64,000 nt of DNA from Sarocladium kiliense (Eukaryota > Ascomycota > Sordariomycetes > Hypocreales > Sarocladiaceae). This document shows, piece by piece, positions 34,750-47,285 of the stretch. The position numbers were made by a program, and so were the translations under genes. The stretch lies in assembly GCA_030734395.1 (NCBI GenBank), contig JAUZTG010000047.1:186001-250000 (forward strand), in the 5' to 3' direction. Every line of letters starts with the position of its first letter. Positions within the stretch are counted from its first letter, which is position 1. Under the pieces are notes generated by a model that saw only the letters and a list, made by a program, of their open reading frames with translations, was not told where the DNA came from and made no database searches.

Positions 34750-34840
34750 CGCGGATATGTTCAAGGAATGGCTTGGTTGACCCCATATACTCCATCAACA
34801 CACTGTCTACTCCGCTATCCTGCCGCGACCGGCCTTCCAA

Positions 34841-34872
34841 AATGCCGGTTCGGAGCCCGGCCCGACGGCATT
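34841..34872. repeat. Dyad containing the shared 16-mer, candidate operator
   Basis: AATGCCG (34841-34847) pairs with CGGCATT (34866-34872), and inner TCGG (34850-34853) pairs with CCGA (34862-34865). Between them lies CGGAGCCCGGCCCGAC (34851-34866), identical to 30686-30701. It is about 100 bases upstream of the aldolase start. Confidence 0.6.
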
Positions 34873-35718
34873 CGAGCGGAAATGGGACGGAAATCAAGGA
34901 TCCATAGCTTGGCTGTGGGAGGACCCGGAATAGATTGCTGTTGGTTCGTCAGTTGCATCCGTCTACCGAAGAGGGGGAAGAGGGGTAGGATGAGGGGTTC
35001 ATCTCCAAATAGCGGCGTTGTGTTGGGCATTGTTGCCACTGAACGCTGGTGCTGCAACACGGAGCAGATCAAAGCCCAGACAGATTGGCTTCTCGAACCG
35101 GGTGGGACGAGCCATGCAGCATATGACGATGCTATCAGGCGTGTGCCGCCTCCATTGACATAATGTCGAAGTTACATGTGGCCAAATGGTTGGCCTATGT
35201 CAGTCATCGGATACTAAATTCATTGCTACAACACCACCGACTCCAGACGGCTTCAAGATGATTGAATAGACTTCCCAGCTGTAATCCGACACTTCGGCAT
35301 CATTATGAGACATATTGATCAGTGCAAGATTCTCTTGTACGAGGCGCATAGCTAGCCGGGCAGAGGTTTGAGACAGGCTTGGACCGATGCGTCCACTTCT
35401 GCATAGCGGGTACATATAAGTTCCTAGTGATGCTTGAATATATGCCTATCCAACCTGTTATTCCATTCTTCGAGAAGTCTTATACCCGCCGCATGATTGG
35501 TCTGGAGGCAACATATTCACTGTGGCAAGCGGTTCGGGAACTACCAGCCTCGAGGATAGCATTTTAGAGGCTCGGGATTTGTATAACGGCGTCTAACTTC
35601 TCGAACATATAACCGAAGAGGTGATGTACAGTGGGTGAAGTACCCGCGAACCGAAGAAGCATACCATTCAACTACCTAGATGAACTACTAGATGTCTGCT
35701 GTCTCCTAAAGCCACCTA

Positions 35719-36345
35719 CTACAAATGCTTCTTTTTACTCTCCCCAGGATTTTCTCTCCTAGTCTGCGTCACTAAATCTGCCCCAGTAATTCCTCGTTTC
35801 TTTGTGCTTACAGATTGGTTTCTGGATTCGTTGAAGCCTTTTGCTGCTTGAGAGGCATGGGTGGATGTTGCCCTACCCGACACCGACGGCAACTCTGACC
35901 ACTTCTCTTCAATGTCAAATAGTTTGGTCTCATCCCGAAGCGCGCCCGTAAAAGCAATGTGTACCTCCATAATTGTTTGTCCTAGTGGAAAGGATGTGGT
36001 GATTTCACCGCGATCGAAAAGGCTTACACCCTACATGTGGCTGATACAGTTGTGTTCGACATTTCACCGTCCATTGAAATGGTAACCCGAGAGCGACTAA
36101 GCTCGAGGGCAGCTACCCAAAGTGGTGTTAAATGCATTCTAGGACACCACTGTCGGCTTCCAGAACAATAACAAGAGGAACTTTGCGACTGGAAGCGTGG
36201 TCTAGCAGTGATAAGGTGATGCCGCTGCGAAAGTGATGCTGCGATTGAGGGTCAACAATATTGTCTTGGTGCAGCACAGCCTGGTGTTTAGGACACAGAA
36301 TGTTGAGTTGGCACAGGAATGCGAGTTCAACAGCTTCGCTCACTG
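35719..36345 (-). pseudogene. Possible broken coding remnant, family unknown
   Basis: On the minus strand three open pieces follow one another in different frames: SEAVELAFLCQLNILC... ending at 36128, then LTPLWVAALELSRSRVTISM..., then SLFDRGEITTSFPLG... running into MEVHIAFTGALRDE and a basic C-terminus ending SKKKHL at 35719. The pieces meet at one- or two-base shifts with no room for an intron. They read like one protein disabled by two frameshifts, but I do not recognise it, and chance open frames are possible. Codon use is not strongly biased. Confidence 0.25.
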
Positions 36346-37153
36346 CCCGTTCGGCCGAGCGACAACATCTCTACAGTTCAACTCAATCGACACTATTTGC
36401 TATTGTTCCATAGCTGCTTTAGATACCATAAGTTTCCACAACTCAGACCTTCGTCTCCGCAACGTCCATCTCGGTACACCTTGGAGGACACAACTTTCAC
36501 AACTTTCTGAAGCTCATCGTCCTCGGTCTGGCATGTTGGATCGGGAGGAGAGGCCAAGACGCCTGTCAGTAGCGACCCAAGACCCAAACTGTCGTGACGT
36601 GGACCTGTCCTTGACCCATCGCAACCAGACACAACCCTGGGTGCCTATTAAATAACCCAGTCAGGAACCAAGTGACGATCTTCGCTTGGGGCTCCCGGAA
36701 CGCGACGTTGCTTCTCTCCCCGAGACATTGCGACTAGGTCACCCCTGCACCAATGGGGAGGTAACGCAAGTAGGCAGAAAAACGAAGGAATGTGGCTGGA
36801 TAGAAAATCTAGAATCGTCTCCCTGAGAAGGGAAAAGAAAAAGTCGTCTGAGACCTTATTGTGATGATACAGCCTCAGACTTCATTCTCTACGGCTTCTT
36901 CCGCGATCCAAGTATCAGCAGCCTACCCGGGACACGCGACACTTTTTGGTAGCTCTAGAACGTCGCAATCGCACCTCACGGCCACAGGAAGCCTTTTGTT
37001 CATCTCACCGCCGTTGATACACCTCCATCCGTCGCTCACTCATCACCCTTTATCCACTCTTCCTCCATCATCCGCCATCCATCTCCCATCTCCACCTTCT
37101 CCTCTTCGCGGTCATCGGCAGCGCACCCGTGCGGTCGTCATCCACACACAAAC

Positions 37154-39748
37154 ATGAGCGGCGCCTCGAACCCACAGCAGCCCAGGCCACCGCCGAATCC
37201 CCCTGGTGTGATCCTCCATAGGATTGGCCAAGCCTGTTTGGCTTGTCGCCGGAAGAAGGTCCGTCGTTTCCTCGATACATCAATAGCGCCAATGTATCGA
37301 ATGCTAATGATGGTGATTCTTAGGTGAAATGCGATGGCCTCACACCTTGCCACAACTGCAGCTCACGGAATTTCACGTGCGAGTACCCTACCAGTAATGA
37401 CAACGCCTCAGCGTCACGACAGTACATGATCCCCCTCACCCCAAGCAGGGGTTTCTGATGACTGACCTGTGATACAGCTACGCAAAAGCATTTGAGGAGA
37501 GATGCCAGCAACTGGACCAATTCTGTCATCGCCTGGAGACAATCTCATCCCAGCTCTCTCAGTCCATCGCCGCTCTTGGCAGGCTCAACATCAACCCTTC
37601 AGATACTGCAAAAGACCACGATGAGCTGCACCAGGCTGCGCATCTTCTCCAGTCTTTACCTGCTCGTGGAGCCAATGCAACTACTGCGTCTGGCCCATCA
37701 GGACACGGCACTCGCACCAACTATGGCAATGGTACCGTAGAGGATGAGAGTGAGGATGATGACGACGAGGACGATGAAGACATGGACGAGGAGGAGGAGG
37801 ATGATGACTTGTTGAAAAGAGGGTCGGAAGCCCCGGAGGCAACGAACTTCGGCTCCCTAGTGTCGGACTCATACGGCAGGCTCAGGTACGGCTTATGTTC
37901 CACGATGAATCCTTCGCATCTCCCCCGCAAAGCTAACATCCTCTCAGATACCTAGGTGGTGCTAATAATGTTTTGGTTGAAGCAGCCAAGCAACATTCAC
38001 CTATAGCACACTCATCTTCACCATCTCTCTCCCATCCCATCGGCCCGGGCCATTCCAACAGCAACAATGTGCCATCGAACAAATCCACCACCGGCACCAC
38101 AGCCACCGCCCCAGACCTCGAGCTTCCGATCTTTGTTCAAGGACAACGATGGCCCGAGATGCCTTATTTCCCTGACCCAGCAGTCATCCCTCGCCCTCCC
38201 CAATATGTCTCCGACATGCTCATCAATCTCTACTTCGACCAACTGCATTATACCTTCCCTATTCTCTACAAACCACACTTTATGGCACGGTACCGCCAGC
38301 TCTCAGCGAGCCCAGCATCAGCACCCGCGACAGACCGCAAGTTTCTCTCCGTCTTCTTTGCTGTATGCGCTTGCTCAAGCGGCCTCCTCCCCTCCGAGGG
38401 CAAGCGGAGCGACTGGCCAGGCTTGCCGTATTATCAGCGCTCCCTCATCCTCCACTATGCTACCACCGGCGAGGCATCAGTCGAGAGGGTACAGTGTCTC
38501 GCATTGCTGGCCATGTGCTCTGGAGGATGGAACACTCTAACCCAGAGCTGGAACTTTGCCAGTCAGGCTGTACGAGCGGCTCAAGATCTTGGGATGCACC
38601 TCAGTGGCCTGGTATGAACTATTCCTTCAGTCCTCTATGAAGTCTATGGACTGCTAATGTTCATATAGACTGCAAGCTCAGATCAGCCCTCGAAACTCAT
38701 TAAGCAGCAAGTATCTCGTCGCATCTGGTGGTCAGTCTACTGCCTTGACAGGTTCGTTCCATACCACCCCAGGCCTACTTGTGTTCAAAATCTCATGTGA
38801 AAGCAGGGTCACCTCCATCTGCCTTGGTCGCCCCATGGCCGCCGACGACATGGACTGTCACTGCGTCCTCCCCCTTCCCCTCTCCGACGCCGAACTCGAG
38901 TCCTCTTCATCAGCCCACCCACGCCAACCAGCCACTCCATCCCCAATGGCCGGCTTCCTCGCCCTCTGCTCTCTAAGCCGCATCGCCGGCCGCATCCAAC
39001 GCCTCCATGCCCCCTCCCGTATCCGTCAACTCTCCCGTCCTCAACCGCAAAAACATCGTGATCGCTTCTTCCGTTCCGTCTCCTCCCTACAAGCCTCCCT
39101 TGAGCGCTGGCTCGAGCGCTTGCCAGCCGATATCCGTACTTCCGAAGGTGGCGCTGCAGAGCGAAGAGGCCCAAATCTGACAATGCGCGTGGTCATGTTC
39201 ATGGCGCATGCGGGCTCGATGCTCAATCTCTTCCGCTTACTCTCTGGAACAGCATCGCAGGCCACGCTTGGGGCACAGGCTAGCGAGCCAATCTCACACT
39301 GCATCAATGCCGCTCGTAGCTGCATAGACTCGGCAGAACTCGTTCGCGAAGTAGTTCCGCCCACTCATCTCCTCGCTTTTTGCGTCCACTACCTCACTCT
39401 ATCCGGTATAGTCCTGTAAGACCTCACCCTCTGCATCGAGGTCACCCGCAATCCACTACTAACATCTGTCCCAGTCTTCGTATGCCACCAGAACAGCGGC
39501 ACAACGTCCTCCCAGACGTCCATAAATCTATTCGTCTCCTCGAAGGCCTGGAACTATCCTGGTCTGGTGCAAGCAAGGGACGTGCTATTATAGAACATCT
39601 GATGAAGATCACGGCAGAAGGCGATGGCATCGGCGACAATGAGGAGCCAATTCCCGGTTATGATGATTTTGGGCTCTCATGGGGCCATATGCCCGGTTCC
39701 GAACTATTTGGGTTCGATGCATTTGGCTCGGAGTTCTTTGGAGTCTAA
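37154..39748 (+). CDS. Zn2Cys6 transcription factor beside the catabolic genes
   Basis: Seven exons: 37154-37258, 37324-37421, 37478-37885, 37948-38611, 38669-38751, 38807-39415 and 39475-39748, giving 746 residues. The first intron (donor GTCCGT) cuts the zinc cluster between CRRKK and VKCDG; the cluster uses C28, C31, C38, C44, C47 and C54. Joining exons 2 and 3 gives the usual RHYAKAFEERCQQLDQF coiled coil. A run of acidic residues (about 160-190) precedes the fungal-specific TF domain (PFFPxLH-like YFDQLHYTFPILYKPHF, then QSWNFASQAVRAAQDLGMH and WWSVYCLDR). It is probably a nuclear activator. It is the nearest regulator to the 24-35 kb metabolic genes, but its targets are inferred. Confidence 0.87.
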
Positions 39749-39896
39749 GAGAATGATTCGCAAAGGAAATACGGATGGAAATGAGTTAGATATATGATCA
39801 GACGTTCATCATGTAAGCATCGATAATACAGGTACCACCGACTTCCCGTTGGCAGCTATGGGAACCTCAAGGATGATCAGGTGCCAAACTCTCGGT

Positions 39897-42800
39897 CTAG
39901 ATCTTCGGCTTCTCAAAGATCTTCAACACTGAGGTGTTGGATCTTATAGCTGCTTTATCAACCGCTGTCTGGTGCGAATCATCCTCATCCAACGGATCCA
40001 AACCCTGCTCCATGAGCTCCCTAAACCGCGTATCATCACCTTCAGCAGCGACATGCAACAACCCACAGCCATTCTTATCCTTTACCGAGAAATCCGCGCC
40101 CAATGTCCGGAAAAGTTCAGTCGCGCCCTTTTCAATCTCTGCTGCCCGCTTCACCTCCCATCTGTCATCTGTCCAGGAGTTATGTGCTTGTCGCTGTGCG
40201 AAAGCAAACAAGGGTGTCCTCCCAGCGGCATTGCGCCCATTGATGTCCAGACCCCGATGGACGAGCTCTTGGAAGAGTGGCTGGTGCTCCGGAGTCAAGT
40301 TCCCTGCCATGATGTGCAATAAACCATCGCCCTTCTTGTTCTTACAATTGATCGATGCGCCGGCTTCGAGTAGCCTAGACACAGGTTTGGACCAGATTTT
40401 GATATACACGACGCCAATTCTCAGAGCGTACATCAATGGTGTTTCTCCAAACAGGTCTTTCTGGTCGAGCAGCTCCGGAGCTACTGCGAGAACGGCGCTG
40501 ATTGCCCTTTCGCGATCTTCCGGCGTAGAGACCATGATATCGCTTCCGAACAAAGCCATGAGGATGTTCCGCTCAGAGTAGTCTCGCGCCATGATGTCGG
40601 CTCCGGCTGAAATCAGGTGCTCAAGAACCGACTCTTTTTGTGTTCCTGAAATGCGATCTAGTGATTCAGACCGAGTGTTAACCTCTCTCTCCGAGTCAAT
40701 ATCCATCGGGTCACCATCTTCATTCTCAAGTGCGGTAACTTCTGACCAAGACTTGTTGATATCCCTACCGACGAGGAACAAAGCATGCAGTACGGTCAGG
40801 CCATATGCGTCCCTAGCATTGAGATCAATCCCCGCTTCCATCAAAATCGGGAGATACTCGCAATCAGTCCGGAACACGAACTCGTGCAGTACAGTCGCTT
40901 CCCGCCGGTCCACTGGCACTTGGATGGTAGGCCGGGCTTTTCCTTTGGAGAGATAGTTCCATGGAAGAGATTGACCGTGTGTATCCTGGATGATCTTGAC
41001 CAACGGATTCGCACCATGTTTCAACAGAAGACGAATAATCTTCTGGCGAATTGGACAGCTTTCTCGTTCAGGTCTTCCGCGCCAGGAGCCACCCTTTTCT
41101 CCCATCGCAGCATGCAGAGCCACGTTCTGACTAACAATCATGCTCTTCCGGATACCCGAGTCCATAAAATCAGCAGTCGTGGACTGCATGATATTGGGAT
41201 CTAGTCCTGCCGACAGCAGTGCTTCCAGAACATCGATGTTGGCATCTTGCGCTGCAGACATGACCGTCTCGGGGGTCACTTTGGCACCATGCCTGATAAG
41301 GAGCTTCATCATCTCAGCATCCCCTCTTGCAAGATCGAAGCAAGTATATTTCCTGCCTTGCAGAAATGCCACAGCGTCGAGATCTGCACCGTGTTCAATC
41401 AAGATTCGGGCAGCATCATAGTTGTACATGCCACTTTCGCCGCGCGGAAGGTTCTTCCCCGTCGATACAGCCAAATGCAATGGTGTTATGTCCGTTGATG
41501 TGATTCGAGGGTTTATCTCGATTCCCGGGAGACTGAGGAGGTACGGTAGAGCTTGATGAACATGCCACCAGTTCCAACTGTATGCGGCATGGTGAAGGGC
41601 CGTCTCTCCAGCGATGTGCTTGCTTGAACCATATGCGTCAACCATGTGAGGTTCGTTGGGATCGACTTTGAACTTTTCAACCAGGAGCTGCATCATAGCA
41701 ATATTCGGTTCCGCCCGCTTAACTGCAGCCACCAAGAACGGCTCTGGGATGTTGGGTCTCTCCGTTTCGAGCCCATCGGTGCCGCCCTCACGCTGGGCAT
41801 ACCAAAGACCAGGCTGAGTACTATCGCCAAAGGCATGCATGTGACGGGTTTCGAGAGATTTCTGGGCTATCAACTCTCCAACGGACTCAACGAGCCTTGT
41901 GAACCCATGGTGGACCAAGCTTCTAAAGTTGGATGTCCTGTCGGGCTTATGTTCCAACAGAAAGTCGGCTCCTCTCCTGGCGAGCTCCTCCACGTGCAGA
42001 TATTTGCGGTTTCTGTACCCTGTTAGTGTGCTTGAACGTAGGGATTCGAGACTGGTAGCAATCACCTCATGAAGGCCACAAAGGCTTGCCTTTGGTTCTG
42101 CTCGTTGGTGACGGATGGAAAGCTTGGATCTCGTCCAAGCACGGGATGCCATGTAGAAGCGATATCGACGCCGTTGACCGCCATAACTGTCCTGACCATC
42201 TCAACATCAGCATCCGACATGTGCAGACTCAAGCAGTACGCGGTATATCCGCTGTGCACCAGCGCACTCCCGTTTGCATTGTATGTTTTCCGAGGGTCAA
42301 TAATCACAGAGCCACCTCGGAGCTTCCTGAGATTGTAAGGGAGTGCTGTGACCTTGGCTCCATGTGCAACCAGCATAGTTAGAATCTCCTCCAGTCTGGC
42401 TGTGTCATTCTCCAAGTCTTTCATTGGCCGTATCTGCATTCGGCTATAGGTATCGAGCCGAATGTCGTGATCCTTATGATGATCTGATTGACTCAAGCTT
42501 GGGTTGTGAACGAAAGAGTACTCGGCTTCAAAGTCTAGACATCCCGCTTGTCCTTGATCTGGGTTAGCTCCAGCTTCAAGGAGCAGGGCAACTGTTTCCG
42601 GTCGTCCGCTGCGAACTGCATAGTACAGAGGTGTCTTATCGTTGGCGTCACGGGAGTTGATATCCTCCACGCCCTTGAGATTTGTCTTTTCTTCGGTGCT
42701 GAGACCCCCAGGAGACCCATTAGACGAGGCTTTGGTATTCGGAACATCTTGGATAGCGCCTCCTCCCCGGCGATGTATTGCCGCTAAGAGTAGTCCAACA

Positions 42801-45800
42801 ATGTTGATCCTTTGCGCACGTGCTGCGATGTGCAATGCATTCATCTTCTCGTGAGTGGTCGCAAAGGGGTCGGCACCGGCTTCCAGGAGTCTTTTGACTA
42901 GAAACTCGTTCCTCGCTGCCGCCAGGTGTAGCGCAGTAACGCCTCCATAATCACGGGTATCGATGTTATCTGATCTCTCCAGCAGGAAGGTGATGGGACA
43001 GTCCGAGCGGTCCCTATGGGAGCGATATCCGCCCGCGTGGTCAATTTCGCATAGCGTATGCAGAGCTGTTCGACCGAGATGCTGCCTTGAATGTCAGTGA
43101 AGAGCAATACAAAGAAGGCGGTTTGTCGGAGGACTATCAGAAGACAGTTTGGTGGACTCACATTTACCTGGTTCACATCCAGCCCAGTGCTATCGACCAG
43201 ATATTTCAAGACTGGGACGGCATTGCCTTTCGTCTCCCTCTGTGCCACTGTGTGCAGCAGTGAGTTCCCCTCATAGTCGACGTCCTTCGGATCCAGACCC
43301 ATTTCAATTAACATGTCCCAACGCTTCCATGCCGCACATTCCACCCGCTTGAGTCGCTGCCGGTTGCCGAGAAGTCCCACTACTTCGTGCAAGCATGTCT
43401 TCCCCTTGAAGTCTCTGGTAGTAGGGGTGGCTCCAAGATGGACCAGTCTCTGGAGAATCGGAATGGTGTCATCGGGTATGCGATGAACATTTGTGTCAGA
43501 GGCTGTCCTAAAGAAGAGGGTCTTGCCACTGAAATCGCGAGCGTCCAAACCCGCGCCAGCCTTCAAGAGCAGTCCTTGAATATCTTCACCACGAGCTCTA
43601 GGCAACATCAAAACTGTTTGTCCCTGAAGGTCTCTTTGATCTGGATTCGCGCCTCTCTTCAAGAGCTCTTGAATCAGTTTCTGAAGACTCGTTAGCGAGG
43701 TCAGCTTTGACATCTTTCTATGGGCGACATACTATGGTATGGGATTCATGCCTGCTTCTCACATCGTTGAGAAGAAGATGTAGAGGTCCGCCCTTCTCAA
43801 CAGCTTTATCTTTTGCTTTGACCATGCTGACATCGGCGCCGAGCCTGAGGAGCTCTAAGGCTTTGTCTTCCACGATCTCCTGCAAGGCCAACGAAAGCGG
43901 TGTTTGTCCATCAGAATTGACCGCATCAATGCTCGCTCCGCCTTGCTCAACCAGCAATGACACCATGGAAGCACTTGTGCAATCGTGAAGAGGGGTATTA
44001 CCTGCAGAACACGCAGCATCAGCTGAGACGCCAGCATCGAGCAACAGCTTCGCTAGTGACGCTGGTCCCTTTGCAGCCTCATGGAGCGCCGTTCTCCCGT
44101 CGGAAGAACGGTGGTGAACATTGATACCAGCCTTCAAGAGACACCTAAAGATACTCTTGACAGAAGTCTTGTCTATTTTCTCGCCCGCGTACTTGCCACC
44201 AAACAAAGCGAACAGAGGCGTCGCACCCACTGTCGCGTGTCTGTAGCGATCACCAGACCACCCTATCCGCGCTTCCTCACGCGAACGATCATAGGGCTGA
44301 CGGCATCTGTCGGGATCAGCACCAGCTCGAAGCAGAGCCTCAACGCTGAGAAGATCGTGATTCTTGCAAGCTTTGTAAAGAAGTGTAGACGTCCCATAGA
44401 GGACGTCGACATCGATTCCTGGATGTTGGGCAATACGCTGCACCAATTTGGGATGTTTCCCCTCGACAGCCCAGCCCAGAGCATACTGAGCCTCCTCAAG
44501 GCTCACAACAGGTAACAGGACGTCAACTGCCTCGATGTGGCCTCCTAAGCATGCACATCTCATGGCGGTGTCTCCGGTACTTTGGCGAGCATTGCCGCAC
44601 CGTCGACCTGGGTCCTCTCTAGTTTTGCCTGTCTCCGGATTGACTCCTGCATCAAGTAGAACTTTCAGAACATCGGCATAGTTAGCTTGAGCGGCAACGT
44701 GCAAAGGCCTCCACCCATATTCATGCTCATCACAGTTGGGGTCCGCCCCTGCTTCAACCAGAACCTTCACGGTCGATGAATGGCCCTCAGATGCTGCCCA
44801 CCATCTGGTAGAGTTGTTAGAGATGAGGGCAGGTCACTGTATTGAGACCGTTTCTTCACTTACAGAGGAGTACGTCCGTGTTCATCGCAGCCATCAACTT
44901 TGAGGTCTGGATCTTGAACGAGCGTACGGGTGTATGCAACAAGACCTAAAGCAGCTGCAAAATGTAATGATGAGAGGTCTTTGGCTTCAGAGATTCTATG
45001 AATCAACATCATATCGATTGAATACCCGAAAGCGCGCTTGTGCTTGAAGAATTCATGAAGAAGTTTGATAGTTTCGTCTTGTTTGTGAGCCGCGACCTCC
45101 GCCGCCCGTACGTGCGCGTGCCAATTCGTTGCCGCATACTCAAGGAATGGGAACTTCATGTACAGACCCAACAAGGTAAATGTGCCGCTGTGAGAGTGTC
45201 TGTTCCCACCATAGGGCTCCTCGTCTTCGGAATCGTCAGGCGGCACGGTTGCTTGACGCTCGAGACATCCACTCGCTAGCAAGTACTGCAAACAAGCTCG
45301 AGCCAATTTGTCATGTGTATTTCCAGAACGAAGTATCGGGTATCCGGATTGATCTTTGGATCGGGTTGATCCGATGAGATATTCCGTAAAGGAGTGGTGA
45401 ATCACTGAGATGGTCTCGTCCGGCAGAATCTCTAATAGAGGGCCACAGGCTTGCCTGACGAGATCCTTTGCAGCTCCCAGATCAGTTGACTGTCCATCGG
45501 GCTCCAGGACTCTGATGAGCTCGGCAAGCTCCAAAAGCCTCAGTGGCCGGATACTGTGCGTCATAGTTTGTAAGATGAGAAGCTGGACGGACTCAGAGAC
45601 ACCCGAACGAAGCCTGTGGGCTTCAAGAAGGCCGCTATATACCATGTTGAGATCTTCGGGAAGCTCTCGCAGAACTTTGTTAACGTCGGCACCGGGTTGG
45701 AGAAAGGCATCCATGGCGAGCCTGGCATATAAGAAGAGCCCGTTCGCCTTTCCGGGGACCGCGTTCGTGACGGTCTGCCATTGCTCCTTGGGAATGGTCG

Positions 45801-46635
45801 AGCCAGCAAGGGCCTTTTTCACATATCTGCGGATGTCGTTGTCCACCAGAGTCTCCTCGAGCCGTATCAGAAGGGCCGGAAACTTGCGAAGCGGGAGCTC
45901 TATTTGAGGTACTGGTCTGCTCGTGATGAAGACTTTGACAATGCTTGGCCGCCAGAGACCAAGCGAAGCCAGCTCTTGGATGAAGGCTTCATTTCCCCCA
46001 TCCATCTCATCCAGGGCATCCACGACACAGTAGACCCGCTTCGGTAAGGACAAGAATGCTTGCTTGAGATCCTGGAGCAGTTTCGCAGTCGAAAGGTTTG
46101 ACAAGGACGCCCTCTCCTTGACATACTTCATCAGACGCCGTTGCAAGGGAGGGCTATACGGCAAAAGCTGGTCCATCCAGTCGCGCACCAGTGCCTGTGG
46201 CTCATGATTGGCGGCAATAATCTGCCTGAAGAAGAAGAAGAGCACCGGGCAATCCGGATATGCATGATTCAGAGATTGAATGGCTTTGGCGGTATGGACA
46301 GACTTTCCAGAGCCTGGGATACCCTTCATCCAGAGCAAGCCATGGTCTTGGCTCCGAAGCCATTCCTGGTACGGGTCGCTCGAAGTCAGCCATGACCCAG
46401 TCCCATCGACATGTGACTCGAGATGCTTGCGGTACTCGCTGCCAGCTATGTCATACTTCGTGGGCTTGAGCCACTTTTGAATCTTCCTAATGTTGCCTGC
46501 TGACTCCGGGAGGATGTTCTCAGGGTTATAGTTGCTGATATCATCCTGGTCGATATCGACAAGGTCATCGTCGCTTATATCAACTTCGCTAAAGTCCTCG
46601 TCGCCTAGGGAACTGGAGTAGTCAGAACGGCTCAT
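39897..46635 (-). CDS. Giant NACHT-ankyrin repeat protein (fungal NLR-like)
   Basis: Five exons on the minus strand: 46635-44864, 44804-43763, 43680-43162, 43081-42066 and 42012-39897, giving 2154 residues. Each join keeps frame and completes ankyrin text (TPL|WWAASEGH; LLLND|KLIQELLKRGANPD; NQVN|HLGRTALH; FMR|NRKYLHVEEL). An acidic N-terminus (residues 1-35) is followed by KWLKPTKYDIAGSEYRKHL and a NACHT NTPase with Walker A GIPGSGKS (105-112), Walker B VYCVVDALDEMD (201-212) and FITSRP. From about residue 560 to the end there are many ankyrin repeats (GADPN, GRTPLH). Fungal NLRs of this build act in nonself recognition and programmed cell death; the ligand and effector mechanism are unknown here. 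Confidence 0.88.
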
Positions 46636-47285
46636 GGTGGTGACACGTGAGTGATATCTAACGTTGTCATTATGAGATTGAGATGAGAAAGAGAAGAGGT
46701 ATCGACAAGCGAGAGGGTGCTGGACTATTTATGGACATTGGTGGCCGGGGTTCGCCAAGATGGTCCGCGCTCCGCTTCCATACATCTGATTGCGGCGCAG
46801 TTGCCTTGCCGAGATCCCAACCGCTGAACCACACTACTGTTGCCTGATCCAGGCGCAGTAATATGGGGTATTATTGATTCTTGCAAGATTTGGGAAAGCT
46901 TATGGAAGTCAGATATTGACATGCCGCTCCTTTGAAACGATAGCTTAAACGTTGTCTTCCATAGATTCTCGCAGCATGCTAGATGAGTCCACGACCTTTC
47001 ATGTCTTCACAGATATCCCAGAGCTGCACTTGCTTTTATGAATGAGTTTTCAAGGTTCAAACGGCCTACCTGGATCATAAAGTCCGATCAGTGCGATCCT
47101 GCGAGAGGATCACATCGGATCCAGCATATGCTGATGACAATCACACACAAAGCATTGCCATACACGGAAGACGAGGAGTAATTGGCTATATTCGTCTCGG
47201 TTGCTTTCCTTATTCCAACTCATCCTCTCGATTCTTTCCGTTCAACGGAAACAATTTCCAAGGTGGCTCCATCCCTTCGATCTTC
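46636..47285. other. Intergenic; NACHT-ankyrin promoter and xylanase 3' end
   Basis: About 650 bases. A weak TATA-like ATAAATA on the minus strand (about 46727-46733) is suitably placed for the NACHT gene. Nothing else is seen. Confidence 0.45.

Larger units (their letters stand above)
34750..37153. other. Long intergenic region before the second cluster regulator
   Basis: About 2.4 kb. It contains an operator-like dyad next to the aldolase, a possible broken reading frame at 35719-36345 (separate entries), and a C/T-rich leader at about 36880-37150 before the Zn2Cys6 gene. Frames at 34675-35163 on the plus strand lie partly antisense to the aldolase presequence and look spurious. Confidence 0.5.

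Noticed and set aside
34675..35163. 162-codon frame on the plus strand
   Set aside because: Overlaps the aldolase presequence in antisense and resembles no protein.
42898..43713. Separate 271-codon ankyrin gene
   Set aside because: Its last part after 43162 is frame noise; splicing AAT|CAT restores ankyrin text into the next exon, so it is one exon of the large NACHT-ankyrin gene.
45410..45907. 165-codon open frame on the plus strand
   Set aside because: Antisense to the NACHT domain, an effect of codon bias in the real gene.
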